Counted from the first letter of the stretch, positions 9,017 to 18,139 are shown. The stretch is DNA of 41,835 nucleotides from Bacteroidota bacterium (GCA_009908855.1 JAAAOM010000015.1:1-41835); one strand, 5' to 3'. Notes: generated from the sequence alone by a model not told the origin. Numbers and translations: made by a program.

Positions 9017-10987
9017 TCAGGATTCTTCATCCAGGCTCCACTGCAGTTCAACATCTGAACCTTTGGGCGATACCCGAACATAACCAGACATTTCCTGATG
9101 TAATGCACTGCAAAAATCGGTACAATAAAAAGGAAATACCCCTGGTTTCACGGGTTCCCATTTTAAGGTAAGGGTTTCACCGGGCATCACAAGTAATCCG
9201 CCTTCATGAGCGCCCTGTACAGTAAATCCGTGCGGTACATCCCAACTTTGTTCGAGGTTGGTAACATGAAAATATACTTCATCACCCATTTTAATTCCTT
9301 CAATGTTATCGGGTGCAAAATGGCTTCTGATGGCTGTCATATACACATGTACCTCATTGCCATCGCGAACCACCTTAGCTTTGCCTTCGCCTTTGGCTAC
9401 ATACGGATGCTCATTTTCTTCCAGCTTGTGGTATTTTTTTACCCCGGGCTGAATCATATCAGCCGGTATGGCTTGTGCATAATGCGGTTCACCTTTGGTA
9501 GGAAAATCAAGTATCAATTCCATTTTTTCGCCTTCAATATTATATAACTGGGCAGAATGGGCAAGTTCAGGTCCTGTTGGTAAGTACCTGTCCTTGGTAA
9601 TTTTATTCATGGCCAGCAAATATTTACCATAGGGCTCTTTGGTTTCACCACCCGGTATGGTAAGGTGACCGGGTGAATAATAGGTTTCTTTCCGGTCTAC
9701 CACAGTGGTTTCTTCCAGGTCCCATTTTACTACTTCAGAGGAAATGAAAAAGGTGGTATATGCATTTCCCTTACCGTCGAATTCGGTATGGAGTGGCCCC
9801 AATCCGGCTTCTTTGAGCACACCATGCAGGGAAGCTTCATAATCAATAATGGGTATGCCATTATGATCTCCGGCAAACTGCTCGTTTTCAATCGCTTGTT
9901 TAAGTTTACTGAAGGAGAAAACGGTCATGTCGGCAGATAATTTGCCATTGCCAATTAAATATTCTCCTGAGGGACTCACATCACAACCATGAGGGGATTT
10001 AGGCACAGGTACAAAGTAAACCATACCTTCACAATCACCAGGGTTTAAAAGGGTTGTGCTTTTCTTCACTTCCGATTCTACAATACCCGTACTTTCATCC
10101 ATAACATTGTGATAGTAGGATGTTTTCTGTTCTTTGCCTTTGCCCTGCTCCAGATGTTCTTCTGCTTTTTTCCAGTTGATCACAGCCATGAGGTCTTTGT
10201 CGCGTTGTGAGGCATTTTTTTCAAGCATGGTATGGGCTTCTTCTGAATTATAGGTAGTTAAAAAAGTCCAGCCATGCGAAACTCCTTTGCCATTGCGGGC
10301 CAGGTCGTAATTAAAGCCGGGCATTTGAATCTGAAAGGACAGACTCATCTCACCGGTCTCCTGATCAACGGATACATAATTGACCCTGCCCTGGAAATTC
10401 TCTTTGTAGGAGTCGATGGGCACATCTTTTTGTGGCATGGGCACACTGAACCGTGTCCCGGAAACAAGGTATTCAGAGTTTTCCGTGATAAAAGGTGCAC
10501 AATGTAGCCCGGCCACATCGGGTATTTCAATAATCTCGGTGGTTTTAAAAGTTTGAAGGTCGATTTTGGCAATGCGCGGTGTATTGTTGGCATTCACAAA
10601 TAACCACCGACCGTCGAACTTCCCATCGGTTTGCGATAGCTCAATGTGATGCGCATCATCCCAGGGTACTTCCCCATAAGAAGTATTGAAGAACGGCTTG
10701 GTTTCTTCACTATAGCCGTACCCATTTTCAGGATACTTTGAAAAAACGGGTATTTCTTTTAACAGCCTCCCCGAAGGAAGTCCGTAAGCAGTTATATTTC
10801 CGCTATATCCGCCTGATAAGAAGGCGTAGAACTCATCGTATTCACCTGGTGCAACATAAACTTCTTCGGCTGCATCTCCCTTAACCGCAGAGGTGGCATC
10901 CTTAACCGAACCGTTTTGCTTACAGGCGCTGAATAATAAGGCTGTGATTCCTACAGCCAATACTGTCATGTAATTTTTTGGTCTCAT
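9017..10987 (-). CDS. nosZ: Nitrous-oxide reductase, clade II (atypical, Sec-type lipoprotein)
   Basis: Periplasmic terminal reductase that converts N2O to N2 using the CuA and CuZ copper centres. I start at ATG 10987, because it gives a lipoprotein signal (MRPKNYMTVLAVGITALLFSAC, Cys22); a longer in-frame start at 11032 would overlap the cytochrome gene and add a non-signal tail. The 656-residue protein has a seven-bladed propeller with the CuZ histidines DDAHH (113-114), LHCAPF, SPHGCD, PLHTEFD, SPGHL and LAHSAQ, and a C-terminal cupredoxin domain with CuA ligands His586 (PHGF) and CTDFCSALHQEM (Cys622, Cys626, His630, Met633). A lipobox instead of a twin-arginine signal marks clade II. Confidence 0.97.
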   Translation of the reverse strand: MRPKNYMTVLAVGITALLFSACKQNGSVKDATSAVKGDAAEEVYVAPGEYDEFYAFLSGGYSGNITAYGLPSGRLLKEIPVFSKYPENGYGYSEETKPFFNTSYGEVPWDDAHHIELSQTDGKFDGRWLFVNANNTPRIAKIDLQTFKTTEIIEIPDVAGLHCAPFITENSEYLVSGTRFSVPMPQKDVPIDSYKENFQGRVNYVSVDQETGEMSLSFQIQMPGFNYDLARNGKGVSHGWTFLTTYNSEEAHTMLEKNASQRDKDLMAVINWKKAEEHLEQGKGKEQKTSYYHNVMDESTGIVESEVKKSTTLLNPGDCEGMVYFVPVPKSPHGCDVSPSGEYLIGNGKLSADMTVFSFSKLKQAIENEQFAGDHNGIPIIDYEASLHGVLKEAGLGPLHTEFDGKGNAYTTFFISSEVVKWDLEETTVVDRKETYYSPGHLTIPGGETKEPYGKYLLAMNKITKDRYLPTGPELAHSAQLYNIEGEKMELILDFPTKGEPHYAQAIPADMIQPGVKKYHKLEENEHPYVAKGEGKAKVVRDGNEVHVYMTAIRSHFAPDNIEGIKMGDEVYFHVTNLEQSWDVPHGFTVQGAHEGGLLVMPGETLTLKWEPVKPGVFPFYCTDFCSALHQEMSGYVRVSPKGSDVELQWSLDEES

Positions 10988-11015
10988 ATTTAGTAATTTG
11001 GGGTTAAAAAATATA

Positions 11016-11537
11016 TTATGATGATTGCTCATCTTTAACAGCCTGGTCTTTTTTACCGACTTGCTTCATATCATTTTTGCGCATGTATTCTAATACATCC
11101 CGGGCATCGCCAATGGTTAACCCCTGATTGGGCATGCGCGTTAAACATTCTTCAAGCATTTTTCGTGCAACCGGATCCTCTTCCAACATCACATCGGTAT
11201 TGGTAATCATATTCATGATCCATTCCGGACGTCGGCGATTTGTAATATCGGCAAATCCCGGACCTACTACCCGGTCTTGCCCAAGTTTATGGCACGAAGC
11301 ACATTTCATTTCGTAAATGGCCTTTCCGCTCTCAATCATATTTTCATTGAGCGGGTCGGTAAGGTTTACATTCTCTACTTCACCTATACCTTTGGGATCA
11401 GCCTCAGGCTTTTCTTTTTCAGCTTTGTTCTTTTTTGTAGTTTTTTGGGTCCCGGTTTCATTTTCTGATCCCAAACCTCCACAACTCGCTGCAAATATCA
11501 AAATGCACAGCGCAATAGTAAGTTTTTGTATTTTCAT
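11016..11537 (-). CDS. Lipoprotein cytochrome c, likely NosZ electron donor
   Basis: A 173-residue monoheme cytochrome c. I chose ATG 11537 because it gives a compact lipoprotein signal ending in FAASC (Cys19); in-frame starts at 11546 and 11564 would only lengthen the N-terminus. After a Lys/Glu-rich linker (residues ~30-50), the heme site CASCH is at residues 79-83 and the probable axial Met is in TRMPNQGL (Met135). Position directly upstream of nosZ suggests electron transfer to CuA, comparable to NosC cytochromes of other clade II clusters. The last bases lie just before the nosZ start. Confidence 0.92.
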   Translation of the reverse strand: MKIQKLTIALCILIFAASCGGLGSENETGTQKTTKKNKAEKEKPEADPKGIGEVENVNLTDPLNENMIESGKAIYEMKCASCHKLGQDRVVGPGFADITNRRRPEWIMNMITNTDVMLEEDPVARKMLEECLTRMPNQGLTIGDARDVLEYMRKNDMKQVGKKDQAVKDEQSS

Positions 11538-11560
11538 ATAATTCATGTTTAGTGAAATGT

Positions 11561-12823
11561 TCATTTTGTTATTATTGGTTTCATATTCCTTCGGTTACCT
11601 ATTGTGAGCAGGCTTATAGCAACAGGCAGCAGTATTGTTGCGCCAAAAATGAGTTGATAATAATTATTCACATATCCTTCCCGCATCCATAATAAAATAC
11701 CCTGCCCGAAAAGTATAAATTCGGTAAGTACAAATCCAATCATTAGCACAACCCATCCCAGCCGGGTTAATTTATTATTTTTAATCAGGTTGAATTCGGA
11801 AATCATAAACCCGCCGGTCATTGTAACAGCCCCAAGCATAATGATATGAATAAATCCTATCACAAAATTGCGTATGGTATAGGAAATGGTGGCTATTTGC
11901 GGTACCACAACCATTGATTGTATCAGTACTTTGAAGAGTAAACTCCCAATTCCAAGAAACAATAAGCCCTTCATCCACGAGGTATGTTGACCGAATGAGG
12001 GTCGTGATTTCCATAAATTACTGAATATTAGAAAGAATGCGGTTGCCTGCAACAGCACACCCAGGCTGTTAAAATAAAATATGGTTTGCAACGGATTGCT
12101 CCATGTTATGCTTTGGGCATAAGTTAACAACAGTGATAGCTGAAGAATGGCAAACGTATATTTTGGCATTTTTAAATTATATCCTTGTTTGTTTAAATAG
12201 TAAACGACCAATCCTATAACAGCATAACTAAACCAACCATTAAACTGGAAGTGTAAAAAAAACTGAACAGACATGTGATATAGGGGATGTGCTTTGCCCA
12301 TTGTAATGCTCACAACGGGAATGGCCCAAAGTCCCATGGTGGAGATTAGCTGCCAAATCACCGCCCATCGGAAAAATGTTTCGTATGCAGCGCTCCTTGC
12401 TGGCCGACGGAATTTAAAAAAATACCAGGCAAATGCATAAGAAATGAAAACAAATAATACCGAAAATGCAATACTCACTGCCCCATAACCCTGGTATATA
12501 AAGGCAATAAACATTCCGGCCGTGGCAATTACAATTCCATACCATATTCTCTTAATAATGTTGTTACCGGGGCTGACAGGTATATACAGATAAATTAATA
12601 ACCCTGATATTAAAATGTATCCCCACCCTAATAAAGCAGTATGCGAATGGGCGTGCAGGATATGCTTATAATCAAGAAAAGGTATTTCCTCAATCCAGAA
12701 TAAACGCATTACTGCGCCCAGGAGCGATGCCAAAAGAAAAAATATAAGGGCTCCGCTTATCCACTGCCTGGAAATGGATAACAGATTGGTTGGTGTTCCG
12801 CCTGTCGGGTTAGTCGTCGTCAA
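11561..12823 (-). CDS. Heme-copper oxidase subunit I-like membrane protein, first gene of nos operon
   Basis: A 420-residue protein with about twelve membrane helices. Conserved-looking histidines lie in or at helices: HAHSHTALLGWGY (residues ~52-64), FFLHFQFNGWF (~185-195) and GFIHIIMLG (~325-333). The pattern recalls subunit I of heme-copper oxidases and NO reductases or NnrS-like heme proteins, but the classic HPEVY/HH copper-B signature is not seen, so it may be a quinol- or heme-binding relative rather than an oxidase. The frame begins with TTG at 12823; the first internal ATG falls inside helix 1, so TTG is the better start. Being first in the operon, it may link the quinone pool to the downstream cytochrome c (inference). 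Confidence 0.72.
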   Translation of the reverse strand: MTTTNPTGGTPTNLLSISRQWISGALIFFLLASLLGAVMRLFWIEEIPFLDYKHILHAHSHTALLGWGYILISGLLIYLYIPVSPGNNIIKRIWYGIVIATAGMFIAFIYQGYGAVSIAFSVLFVFISYAFAWYFFKFRRPARSAAYETFFRWAVIWQLISTMGLWAIPVVSITMGKAHPLYHMSVQFFLHFQFNGWFSYAVIGLVVYYLNKQGYNLKMPKYTFAILQLSLLLTYAQSITWSNPLQTIFYFNSLGVLLQATAFFLIFSNLWKSRPSFGQHTSWMKGLLFLGIGSLLFKVLIQSMVVVPQIATISYTIRNFVIGFIHIIMLGAVTMTGGFMISEFNLIKNNKLTRLGWVVLMIGFVLTEFILFGQGILLWMREGYVNNYYQLIFGATILLPVAISLLTIGNRRNMKPIITK

Positions 12824-12976
12824 TATTGTTATTTAATTTAATAGGTTACAGATAATTACAACTTAATTCGTATAATAAATACCTGCTTTGGCATATCAAG
12901 ATATAAAAAATAAATGATTTAATATATCTAAAGACATTTTTATCCATTTTAACTAAAACAAAATATCCGTAAATGT

Positions 12977-12990
12977 TCGATAATAATCGA
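12977..12990. promoter_or_regulatory. FNR/CRP-geometry palindrome upstream of nos operon
   Basis: TCGAT-AATA-ATCGA is a perfect inverted repeat with 5-bp arms and a 4-bp spacer, the geometry of FNR/CRP-family boxes (FNR consensus TTGAT-N4-ATCAA; 8 of 10 arm bases agree). It lies about 155 bp before the first nos gene. A regulator has not been identified in the window. Confidence 0.4.
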
Positions 12991-13034
12991 CTACCTAACA
13001 TCCGAAAGTTCAACAAAAGTGTTCCATGGTATGC

Positions 13035-13053
13035 CACCCTTTGATTCAGGGTG
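13035..13053. other. Short hairpin downstream of flavin reductase-like gene
   Basis: CACCCT (13035-13040) and AGGGTG (13048-13053) form a perfect 6-bp stem with a 7-nt loop. It is about 115 bp past the stop of the minus-strand flavin-reductase gene. There is no U-run in either direction, so a terminator role is doubtful. Confidence 0.3.
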
Positions 13054-13165
13054 ACTGTACGTTGAGGGCATCGTCTATGCGTGGTCTCATCGGCGGAAAC
13101 AAAAGGCCAAAGCCAAAATCAACAAAAACCTGATTAAATTTGGATATCGATATAATCTTTTCAGA

Positions 13166-13744
13166 TTAAAACTTTACCTTATTCTTGTATCGCAATCCAC
13201 TAAACCAGCCCTGACCAATTTTACGCCCAATATTAAAGAAGAAATTGGTATGAATGGAAAAAACCAATGGATCGATCTTAGGCATGCTGAGCAACCCTTT
13301 TTTCATATATTTTTTCTCAGAATATGTTTGAACAATTTCCCCGATAAAGCACTCGCAGGAACCGTTAAAATCAAGCATATCCACCAATTTGCATTCCAAA
13401 TTCACCGGCGCTTCATTGATCATGGGTGCATTTCCAAGATCGCCATAAAAAATATCAAAAAGTTGTTCTTTATTTACTTTTTGCCCGGAGTAGATACCGA
13501 TAAAATCGGTCACGCGCATCATACGAGTATTGGGAATATTAACACTAAATGATTTTGATTTTTTAATGCCACTGTTCGTATAATGTGGTTTTGACAGGGT
13601 TACAGCAATATAAGGAGGGTTGTGCTGTACAATTCCGCAATAGGTTACGGTAATAAAATTGGGCTTTTCGTCAACCATAGCACCCACAATTACCACAGGC
13701 ATAGGATATAAATACGGATTGGCCCCTAATGAAATTTTACTCAT
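13166..13744 (-). CDS. Flavin reductase-like / flavoredoxin family protein
   Basis: A 192-residue FMN-binding split-barrel protein. The N-terminal YPMPVVIVGAMVDEKPNFITVTYCGI is typical of the flavin reductase-like domain, where the backbone and the following NPPYIAVTLSKPHYT and FSVNIPN segments bind FMN. The C-terminal half (FIGEIVQTYSEKKY, SIHTNFFFNIGRKIG) is also family-like. The physiological partner is not evident; flavoredoxins pass electrons from ferredoxin or NAD(P)H to various acceptors. It appears monocistronic, with a -7 element 20 bp upstream. Confidence 0.85.
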   Translation of the reverse strand: MSKISLGANPYLYPMPVVIVGAMVDEKPNFITVTYCGIVQHNPPYIAVTLSKPHYTNSGIKKSKSFSVNIPNTRMMRVTDFIGIYSGQKVNKEQLFDIFYGDLGNAPMINEAPVNLECKLVDMLDFNGSCECFIGEIVQTYSEKKYMKKGLLSMPKIDPLVFSIHTNFFFNIGRKIGQGWFSGLRYKNKVKF

Positions 13745-13764
13745 GAACTCGTGTTAAGGCTGCT

Positions 13765-13772
13765 CAAAAGTA
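13765..13772 (-). promoter_or_regulatory. Candidate -7 element for flavin reductase-like gene
   Basis: Reads TACTTTTG on the minus strand, an exact TAnnTTTG match 20 bp upstream of the ATG at 13744. No good -33 TTTG is seen. Confidence 0.45.
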
Positions 13773-13823
13773 AAATCAAAAATTGAAAAACCCGAATAGT
13801 TAAGATATTTTTTGATGAATCAC

Positions 13824-15572
13824 TCATTGAGATAGTTTTAAATTCAATTCTTTTAATTGCACTTCCGATATGTTGGCCGGTGAATCGATCATAATATCCC
13901 TTCCTGCATTGTTCTTGGGAAAGGCAATCACTTCCCGTATTGATTCTTCACCCGCAAACATGGCGGCAATTCGGTCAAAACCAAAGGCAATCCCACCATG
14001 TGGGGGAGCGCCAAATTTGAATGCCTCCATTAAAAAACCGAATTGTTCACTGGCCTCATCATCGCTAAATCCGAGTGCTTTTAACATTTTTTGTTGTGTC
14101 TCACGGTTATGAATACGAATGGAGCCACCCCCAATTTCAACGCCGTTAATAACCATGTCATAAGCCTCTGCACGCATTTTAGCAGGATCGGATTCAAAGT
14201 AATCCAGGTCTTCCTGTACCGGTGATGTAAATGGGTGATGCATGGCATAATAGCGATTAGTTTCAGCGTCGTATTCAAGCAAAGGAAAATCCTTTACCCA
14301 TAGAGGTGCAAATTTATCTTTATCACGTAGTCCGAGTCGGTTGCCCATCTCCAGGCGCAATTCACTCAGTGCATGCAAGGTTTGCCTTTTTTCGCCAGCC
14401 AATATCAACAATAAATCACCTTTTTGGGCATTTAATGCTTCCGCCCATTGGTGCAGATCATCAGGGCCAAAGAATTTATCAACGGAAGATTTAAAACTCC
14501 CGTCTTCATTGCATTTAACGTAAACCAAACCCTTAGCACCAATTTGGGGTTTTTGCACAAAGGCTGTCAGTTCATCCAATTGTTTACGTGTATAATTGGC
14601 ATATCCTTCTACACGTATACCTCCTATGTATTCAACCGAATCAAACACCTTAAACCCTTTACCCTGGGCCATACGGGTTAACTCATGTATCAGCATACCA
14701 AAACGCATATCAGGCTTATCATTGCCATATTTTTCCATGGCCTCGGTGTAGGTAATTTGCGGAAATTCACCTTCCATATCAAATCCCAGTACACCGTTAA
14801 ACAAATGCTTAACCAGCCCTTCAAACATGTTCATAACATCTTGTTTTTCAACAAAGGCCATCTCACAGTCAATCTGTGTAAATTCCGGCTGGCGGTCGGC
14901 CCGAAAATCCTCATCCCTGAAGCACTTCACCAACTGAAAATAACGATCGTAACCGCCAATCATTAGCAATTGTTTAAATGTTTGTGGTGATTGCGGTAGT
15001 GCGTAAAATTGTCCGGAATTCATTCGTGATGGTACCACAAAATCACGCGCTCCCTCGGGGGTTGATTTGATCAACACAGGTGTTTCTACTTCGATAAAAT
15101 CATTCTGATCAAGATATTTCCGGGTCTCCCGGGCCAGACGGTGCCGCAAAATCAAGTTGTTCTTCATCACATTGCGTCGGAGATCCAGGTAACGATATTT
15201 CATACGCAGCTCCTCCCCCCCATCGGTTTCGTCCTCAATAGTAAATGGCGGTACTTCCGATGCATTTAGTACAATTATTTCATCTACCAGAATTTCAATA
15301 TCGCCGGTTGGTATATTTTTGTTTTTATTGCTACGCTCGGCAACAACTCCGTTAATTTGTATCACATATTCGCGCCCGAGTTTTCTGGCCTTTTTACAAA
15401 GATCAGCATTGGTTTCCATGTTAAATACCAATTGTGTAATCCCATAACGATCACGCAAATCCATAAAAGTCATCCCACCCAAATCTCTTGAACGCTGTAT
15501 CCAGCCGCTTAATGTTACCGTTTCGTTGCAATGATCAATGCGCAATTGGCCGCAGGTATGTGTTCTGTACAT
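13824..15572 (-). CDS. aspS: Aspartate--tRNA ligase, bacterial type
   Basis: Class II synthetase charging tRNA-Asp. The 582-residue length and the insertion (GAD) domain between the class II motifs mark the bacterial type. The N-terminal OB-fold anticodon domain includes [24 protein letters not shown]; the catalytic core has [18 protein letters not shown] (motif 2) and the C-terminal [12 protein letters not shown] (motif 3). Start ATG at 15572 is preceded by a full TTTG-N17-TATCTTTG promoter. tadA is divergent. Confidence 0.97.
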   Translation of the reverse strand: MYRTHTCGQLRIDHCNETVTLSGWIQRSRDLGGMTFMDLRDRYGITQLVFNMETNADLCKKARKLGREYVIQINGVVAERSNKNKNIPTGDIEILVDEIIVLNASEVPPFTIEDETDGGEELRMKYRYLDLRRNVMKNNLILRHRLARETRKYLDQNDFIEVETPVLIKSTPEGARDFVVPSRMNSGQFYALPQSPQTFKQLLMIGGYDRYFQLVKCFRDEDFRADRQPEFTQIDCEMAFVEKQDVMNMFEGLVKHLFNGVLGFDMEGEFPQITYTEAMEKYGNDKPDMRFGMLIHELTRMAQGKGFKVFDSVEYIGGIRVEGYANYTRKQLDELTAFVQKPQIGAKGLVYVKCNEDGSFKSSVDKFFGPDDLHQWAEALNAQKGDLLLILAGEKRQTLHALSELRLEMGNRLGLRDKDKFAPLWVKDFPLLEYDAETNRYYAMHHPFTSPVQEDLDYFESDPAKMRAEAYDMVINGVEIGGGSIRIHNRETQQKMLKALGFSDDEASEQFGFLMEAFKFGAPPHGGIAFGFDRIAAMFAGEESIREVIAFPKNNAGRDIMIDSPANISEVQLKELNLKLSQ

Positions 15573-15594
15573 AATGTATCGTTTAGTTTATACG

Positions 15595-15623
15595 CAAAGA
15601 TAAAAAACTCCGCACATTTCAAA
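15595..15623 (-). promoter_or_regulatory. aspS promoter (-33 and -7)
   Basis: On the minus strand TTTG (15623-15620) and TATCTTTG (15602-15595) are separated by 17 bp, matching both parts of the Bacteroidota sigma-factor consensus. The -7 lies about 22 bp upstream of the aspS ATG. Confidence 0.8.
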
Positions 15624-15632
15624 GCTGATCTT

Positions 15633-15662
15633 TTTGAAAGCATCTGAATTAAGCTACTTTTG
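15633..15662 (+). promoter_or_regulatory. tadA promoter (-33 and -7)
   Basis: TTTG (15633-15636), an 18-bp spacer and TACTTTTG (15655-15662) match the Bacteroidota promoter consensus. It lies back to back with the aspS promoter; the two -33 elements are 9 bp apart. Confidence 0.8.
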
Positions 15663-15697
15663 ATAAATATGTATCAACCATCATTTAATCCCGGAAA

Positions 15698-16177
15698 ATG
15701 CTGAACGAACTTACGCGTCAGATAAATAGCATGAAAACCAGGGTGTTATCACCCGAGTTTTTCATGAAAGAGGCACTGAAAGAAGCAATTAAGGCTTATG
15801 AAAAGGATGAAATACCGGTTGGAGCCGTTATTGTTGCCCAAAACCAGGTTATTGCCCGTGCCCACAACCTCACTGAAACCCTGAATGATGTTACTGCTCA
15901 TGCCGAAATGCAGGCGTTTACAGCTGCTGCCAATACGCTCAATGCCAAATATCTTATCGATTGTACTTTATATGTTACCCTCGAACCTTGTATTATGTGT
16001 GCCGGTGCTTCTTTCTGGACGCAGATTTCCAACATTGTATATGGTGCTTATGATCAAAAAAGAGGGTATAGTACGGTTCGTCATTCGCTTATACATCCAA
16101 AGACCAAAGTTGTAAGCGGTATATTGGAAAAAGAGTGTCGACAAATTCTTCAAACATATTTCAAGGCTAAACGATAA
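15698..16177 (+). CDS. tadA: tRNA-specific adenosine deaminase / nucleoside deaminase
   Basis: Zinc-dependent deaminase that probably converts A34 of tRNA-Arg(ACG) to inosine. The signature HAEMQAFTAA (His and catalytic Glu) and PCIMCAGA (two zinc Cys) are both present, with EIPVGAVIV upstream. The C-terminal region (YGAYDQKRGYSTV and ECRQILQTYFKAKR) fits TadA better than cytosine deaminases. Two ATGs are possible: 15698 (159 residues) and 15731 (148 residues, MKTRVLSPEFFM); the latter gives a length closer to other TadA proteins. Both lie downstream of the promoter at 15633-15662. Confidence 0.9.
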   Translation: MLNELTRQINSMKTRVLSPEFFMKEALKEAIKAYEKDEIPVGAVIVAQNQVIARAHNLTETLNDVTAHAEMQAFTAAANTLNAKYLIDCTLYVTLEPCIMCAGASFWTQISNIVYGAYDQKRGYSTVRHSLIHPKTKVVSGILEKECRQILQTYFKAKR

Positions 16178-16348
16178 AATGCTTCTCTTTAAATGTAAAG
16201 ATGATAAAAGCACAATTATCTTTCATTATTGCTGCCAATAAATTTCAGCAAAAAAAAATAATTACATTGAACCATAAATTATAATCCCTGTTTAAGACAG
16301 TACGGTGTATATTTATATCGTGACGACTCCGAATCAAATAGTTACCGG

Positions 16349-18139
16349 ATGGAAGAATTCAACATTAACATAGTTAATCTATTATTTGTATTGATCGCAG
16401 CCTGGGCGGGAGGTACAATTGCCAGACGTGTAGGTTTTCCGGCTATTTTAGGCGAACTCATTATTGGTATACTGCTGGGTCCCGGTATTTTAGGCTTGCT
16501 CGATTACACCGAAACCGTAAAGGTAATAGCCGAAGTAGGTATTATCCTACTCATGGTTTACATTGGCATGGAGATTGACTTCAGCGACCTGAAAAAGGCA
16601 TCATGGCCGGGTCTCCTGGCGGCTTCCGGTGGGTTTATCGTGCCATTTGTATTGGGTTATATGTCCATTATCTGGTTTGGGGGCACCCCTATGTCGGCCT
16701 TGTTTGTTGCCATTGCCGTGGGTGTTACCTCACTTGCCACCAAAAGCCGCATTTTAGTGGATCTGAAATTGCTCAACACCCGCATTGCCTATGTTCTAAT
16801 GGCAGGTGCCCTTATTTCGGATACGCTTGCATTGCTCATATTTGCCGGTATCACAAGTTTTGCCGATGCCGGCTCCGTCAATATGCATGAACTGGCATTG
16901 GTTGGGGGTAAAGCACTTATATTTTTTGCATTAACAATATCCATCGGTATTTATGGGTTACCATGGCTGGGAAAAATATTATCACGATCAAAGTTTAAAA
17001 ACAGTACATTTTATTTCACAATCATTCTAATCATTACATTCGGCTATTCCGAAATGGCTGAACTGGCCGGCATGCATAACATCCTCGGTGCTTTCATGGC
17101 TGGGTTGTTTATGAAGGACAATTTATTTCCGAAGAATATTTTTAAAGAGGTTTATAAAACTTTTTACGATGTTTCCATCGGTTTTATGGCGCCCATATTT
17201 TTTGTAACTGCCGGTTTTTTTGTGAGTTTGGAAGTTTTTCAAACCGATTTGCTAATGCTGATTGTAGTTATTCTGTTAGCTATTATCGGGAAGATTGTGG
17301 GTACGGCATTGTTTTACTTACCCAGCGGCCATGGTTGGCGCGAAGGTATAACAGTGGGTGCCGGCATGAACGGACGGGGTGCGGTGGAGGTGATCATTGC
17401 CGGTATCGGACTTGAATTGGGCATTATTGATAATAAAATATTCTCTATCCTGGTTTTTATGGCCATCTTCACCACGATGACCGTTCCCTTGTTGCTAAAA
17501 TGGACCACTACCTGGTTAAGACGCCGGGGAGAACTTGTTGAGATGAGTCAACGTAAAGGTATCATCGTGTTGGGTGTGAACCCGATAAGTTTGATACTTG
17601 CTAAACATTTACAGGAAAAGTCTCCGGTTATGATGATCGATACCAATCGGGACTCAGTAAAAACAGCCAGAAATGCCGGATTTAAATGCATACATGGCAA
17701 CGCTTTGAATAATGATGTGATGGCAGAGGCAAACCCTGAAACCATTTCAACCTTCATTAGTCTTACAAGCAACCCCGAGGTAAACATGCTGGCCGCACAA
17801 CTTGCCCGTGAAAATTTTCTTATTCCCAATACCCTGGTAACCATTCCGTGGCATGAAAAAAGTACGGGTGTAAACCTGCTTGAAACCATTAAAGCAGTGA
17901 GTTTGTTTGCTATGCGTGTTCATCTGGATGAATGGAATCATAAGATTTCATCCCATCAATTTACCGAAATGGTTGAAAAACCAAATAAACGAATGGAAAC
18001 CCGGGAATGGGTTAAAAACAAAAAGGCCTCCAATGCTGATATGCTTCCATTACTTATTGAAAGTGCCGAGGGGCATAAAAGACCATTTCACTTTGGTGAT
18101 TTCATTGAGGAGGATGAAACCGTTATTTATGTGAAGTAA
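16349..18139 (+). CDS. CPA2 family cation:proton antiporter with C-terminal RCK-like domain
   Basis: A 596-residue inner-membrane antiporter (Na+/H+ or K+/H+). The first ~385 residues carry about twelve hydrophobic helices with FPAILGELIIGILLGPGIL near the start, VGVTSLATKSRIL, LAGMHNILGAFMAGL and GRGAVEVIIAG, all family-typical. Residues from about 405 form a Rossmann-like TrkA-N/RCK unit (GIIVLGVNPISLILAKHL, MMIDTNRD, IHGNALNN). The usual GxGxxG dinucleotide loop is degenerate here (GVNPIS), so nucleotide gating may be altered. It is flanked by unrelated genes and probably transcribed alone; the stop converges with the SGNH hydrolase gene after 25 bp. Confidence 0.9.
   Translation: MEEFNINIVNLLFVLIAAWAGGTIARRVGFPAILGELIIGILLGPGILGLLDYTETVKVIAEVGIILLMVYIGMEIDFSDLKKASWPGLLAASGGFIVPFVLGYMSIIWFGGTPMSALFVAIAVGVTSLATKSRILVDLKLLNTRIAYVLMAGALISDTLALLIFAGITSFADAGSVNMHELALVGGKALIFFALTISIGIYGLPWLGKILSRSKFKNSTFYFTIILIITFGYSEMAELAGMHNILGAFMAGLFMKDNLFPKNIFKEVYKTFYDVSIGFMAPIFFVTAGFFVSLEVFQTDLLMLIVVILLAIIGKIVGTALFYLPSGHGWREGITVGAGMNGRGAVEVIIAGIGLELGIIDNKIFSILVFMAIFTTMTVPLLLKWTTTWLRRRGELVEMSQRKGIIVLGVNPISLILAKHLQEKSPVMMIDTNRDSVKTARNAGFKCIHGNALNNDVMAEANPETISTFISLTSNPEVNMLAAQLARENFLIPNTLVTIPWHEKSTGVNLLETIKAVSLFAMRVHLDEWNHKISSHQFTEMVEKPNKRMETREWVKNKKASNADMLPLLIESAEGHKRPFHFGDFIEEDETVIYVK

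Larger units (their letters stand above)
12824..13165. other. 342-bp region upstream of the nos operon
   Basis: No gene is supported; the short minus-strand frame covering 12846-13037 has no features. The region is AT-rich and contains the FNR-geometry palindrome at 12977-12990 and a small hairpin CACCCT...AGGGTG (13035-13053). No exact minus-strand TAnnTTTG element was found, so the nos promoter may be an activator-dependent or divergent one. A weak candidate is TTG-N18-TAAATTAA read on the minus strand near 12835-12865. Confidence 0.5.

Noticed and set aside
10988-11032. Longer nosZ start
   Set aside because: It would add 15 polar residues before a perfect lipoprotein signal and overlap the cytochrome gene.
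12846-13037. 63-codon minus-strand frame upstream of the nos operon
   Set aside because: No signal, no motif, AT-rich composition expected from intergenic DNA; it also covers the palindrome at 12977.
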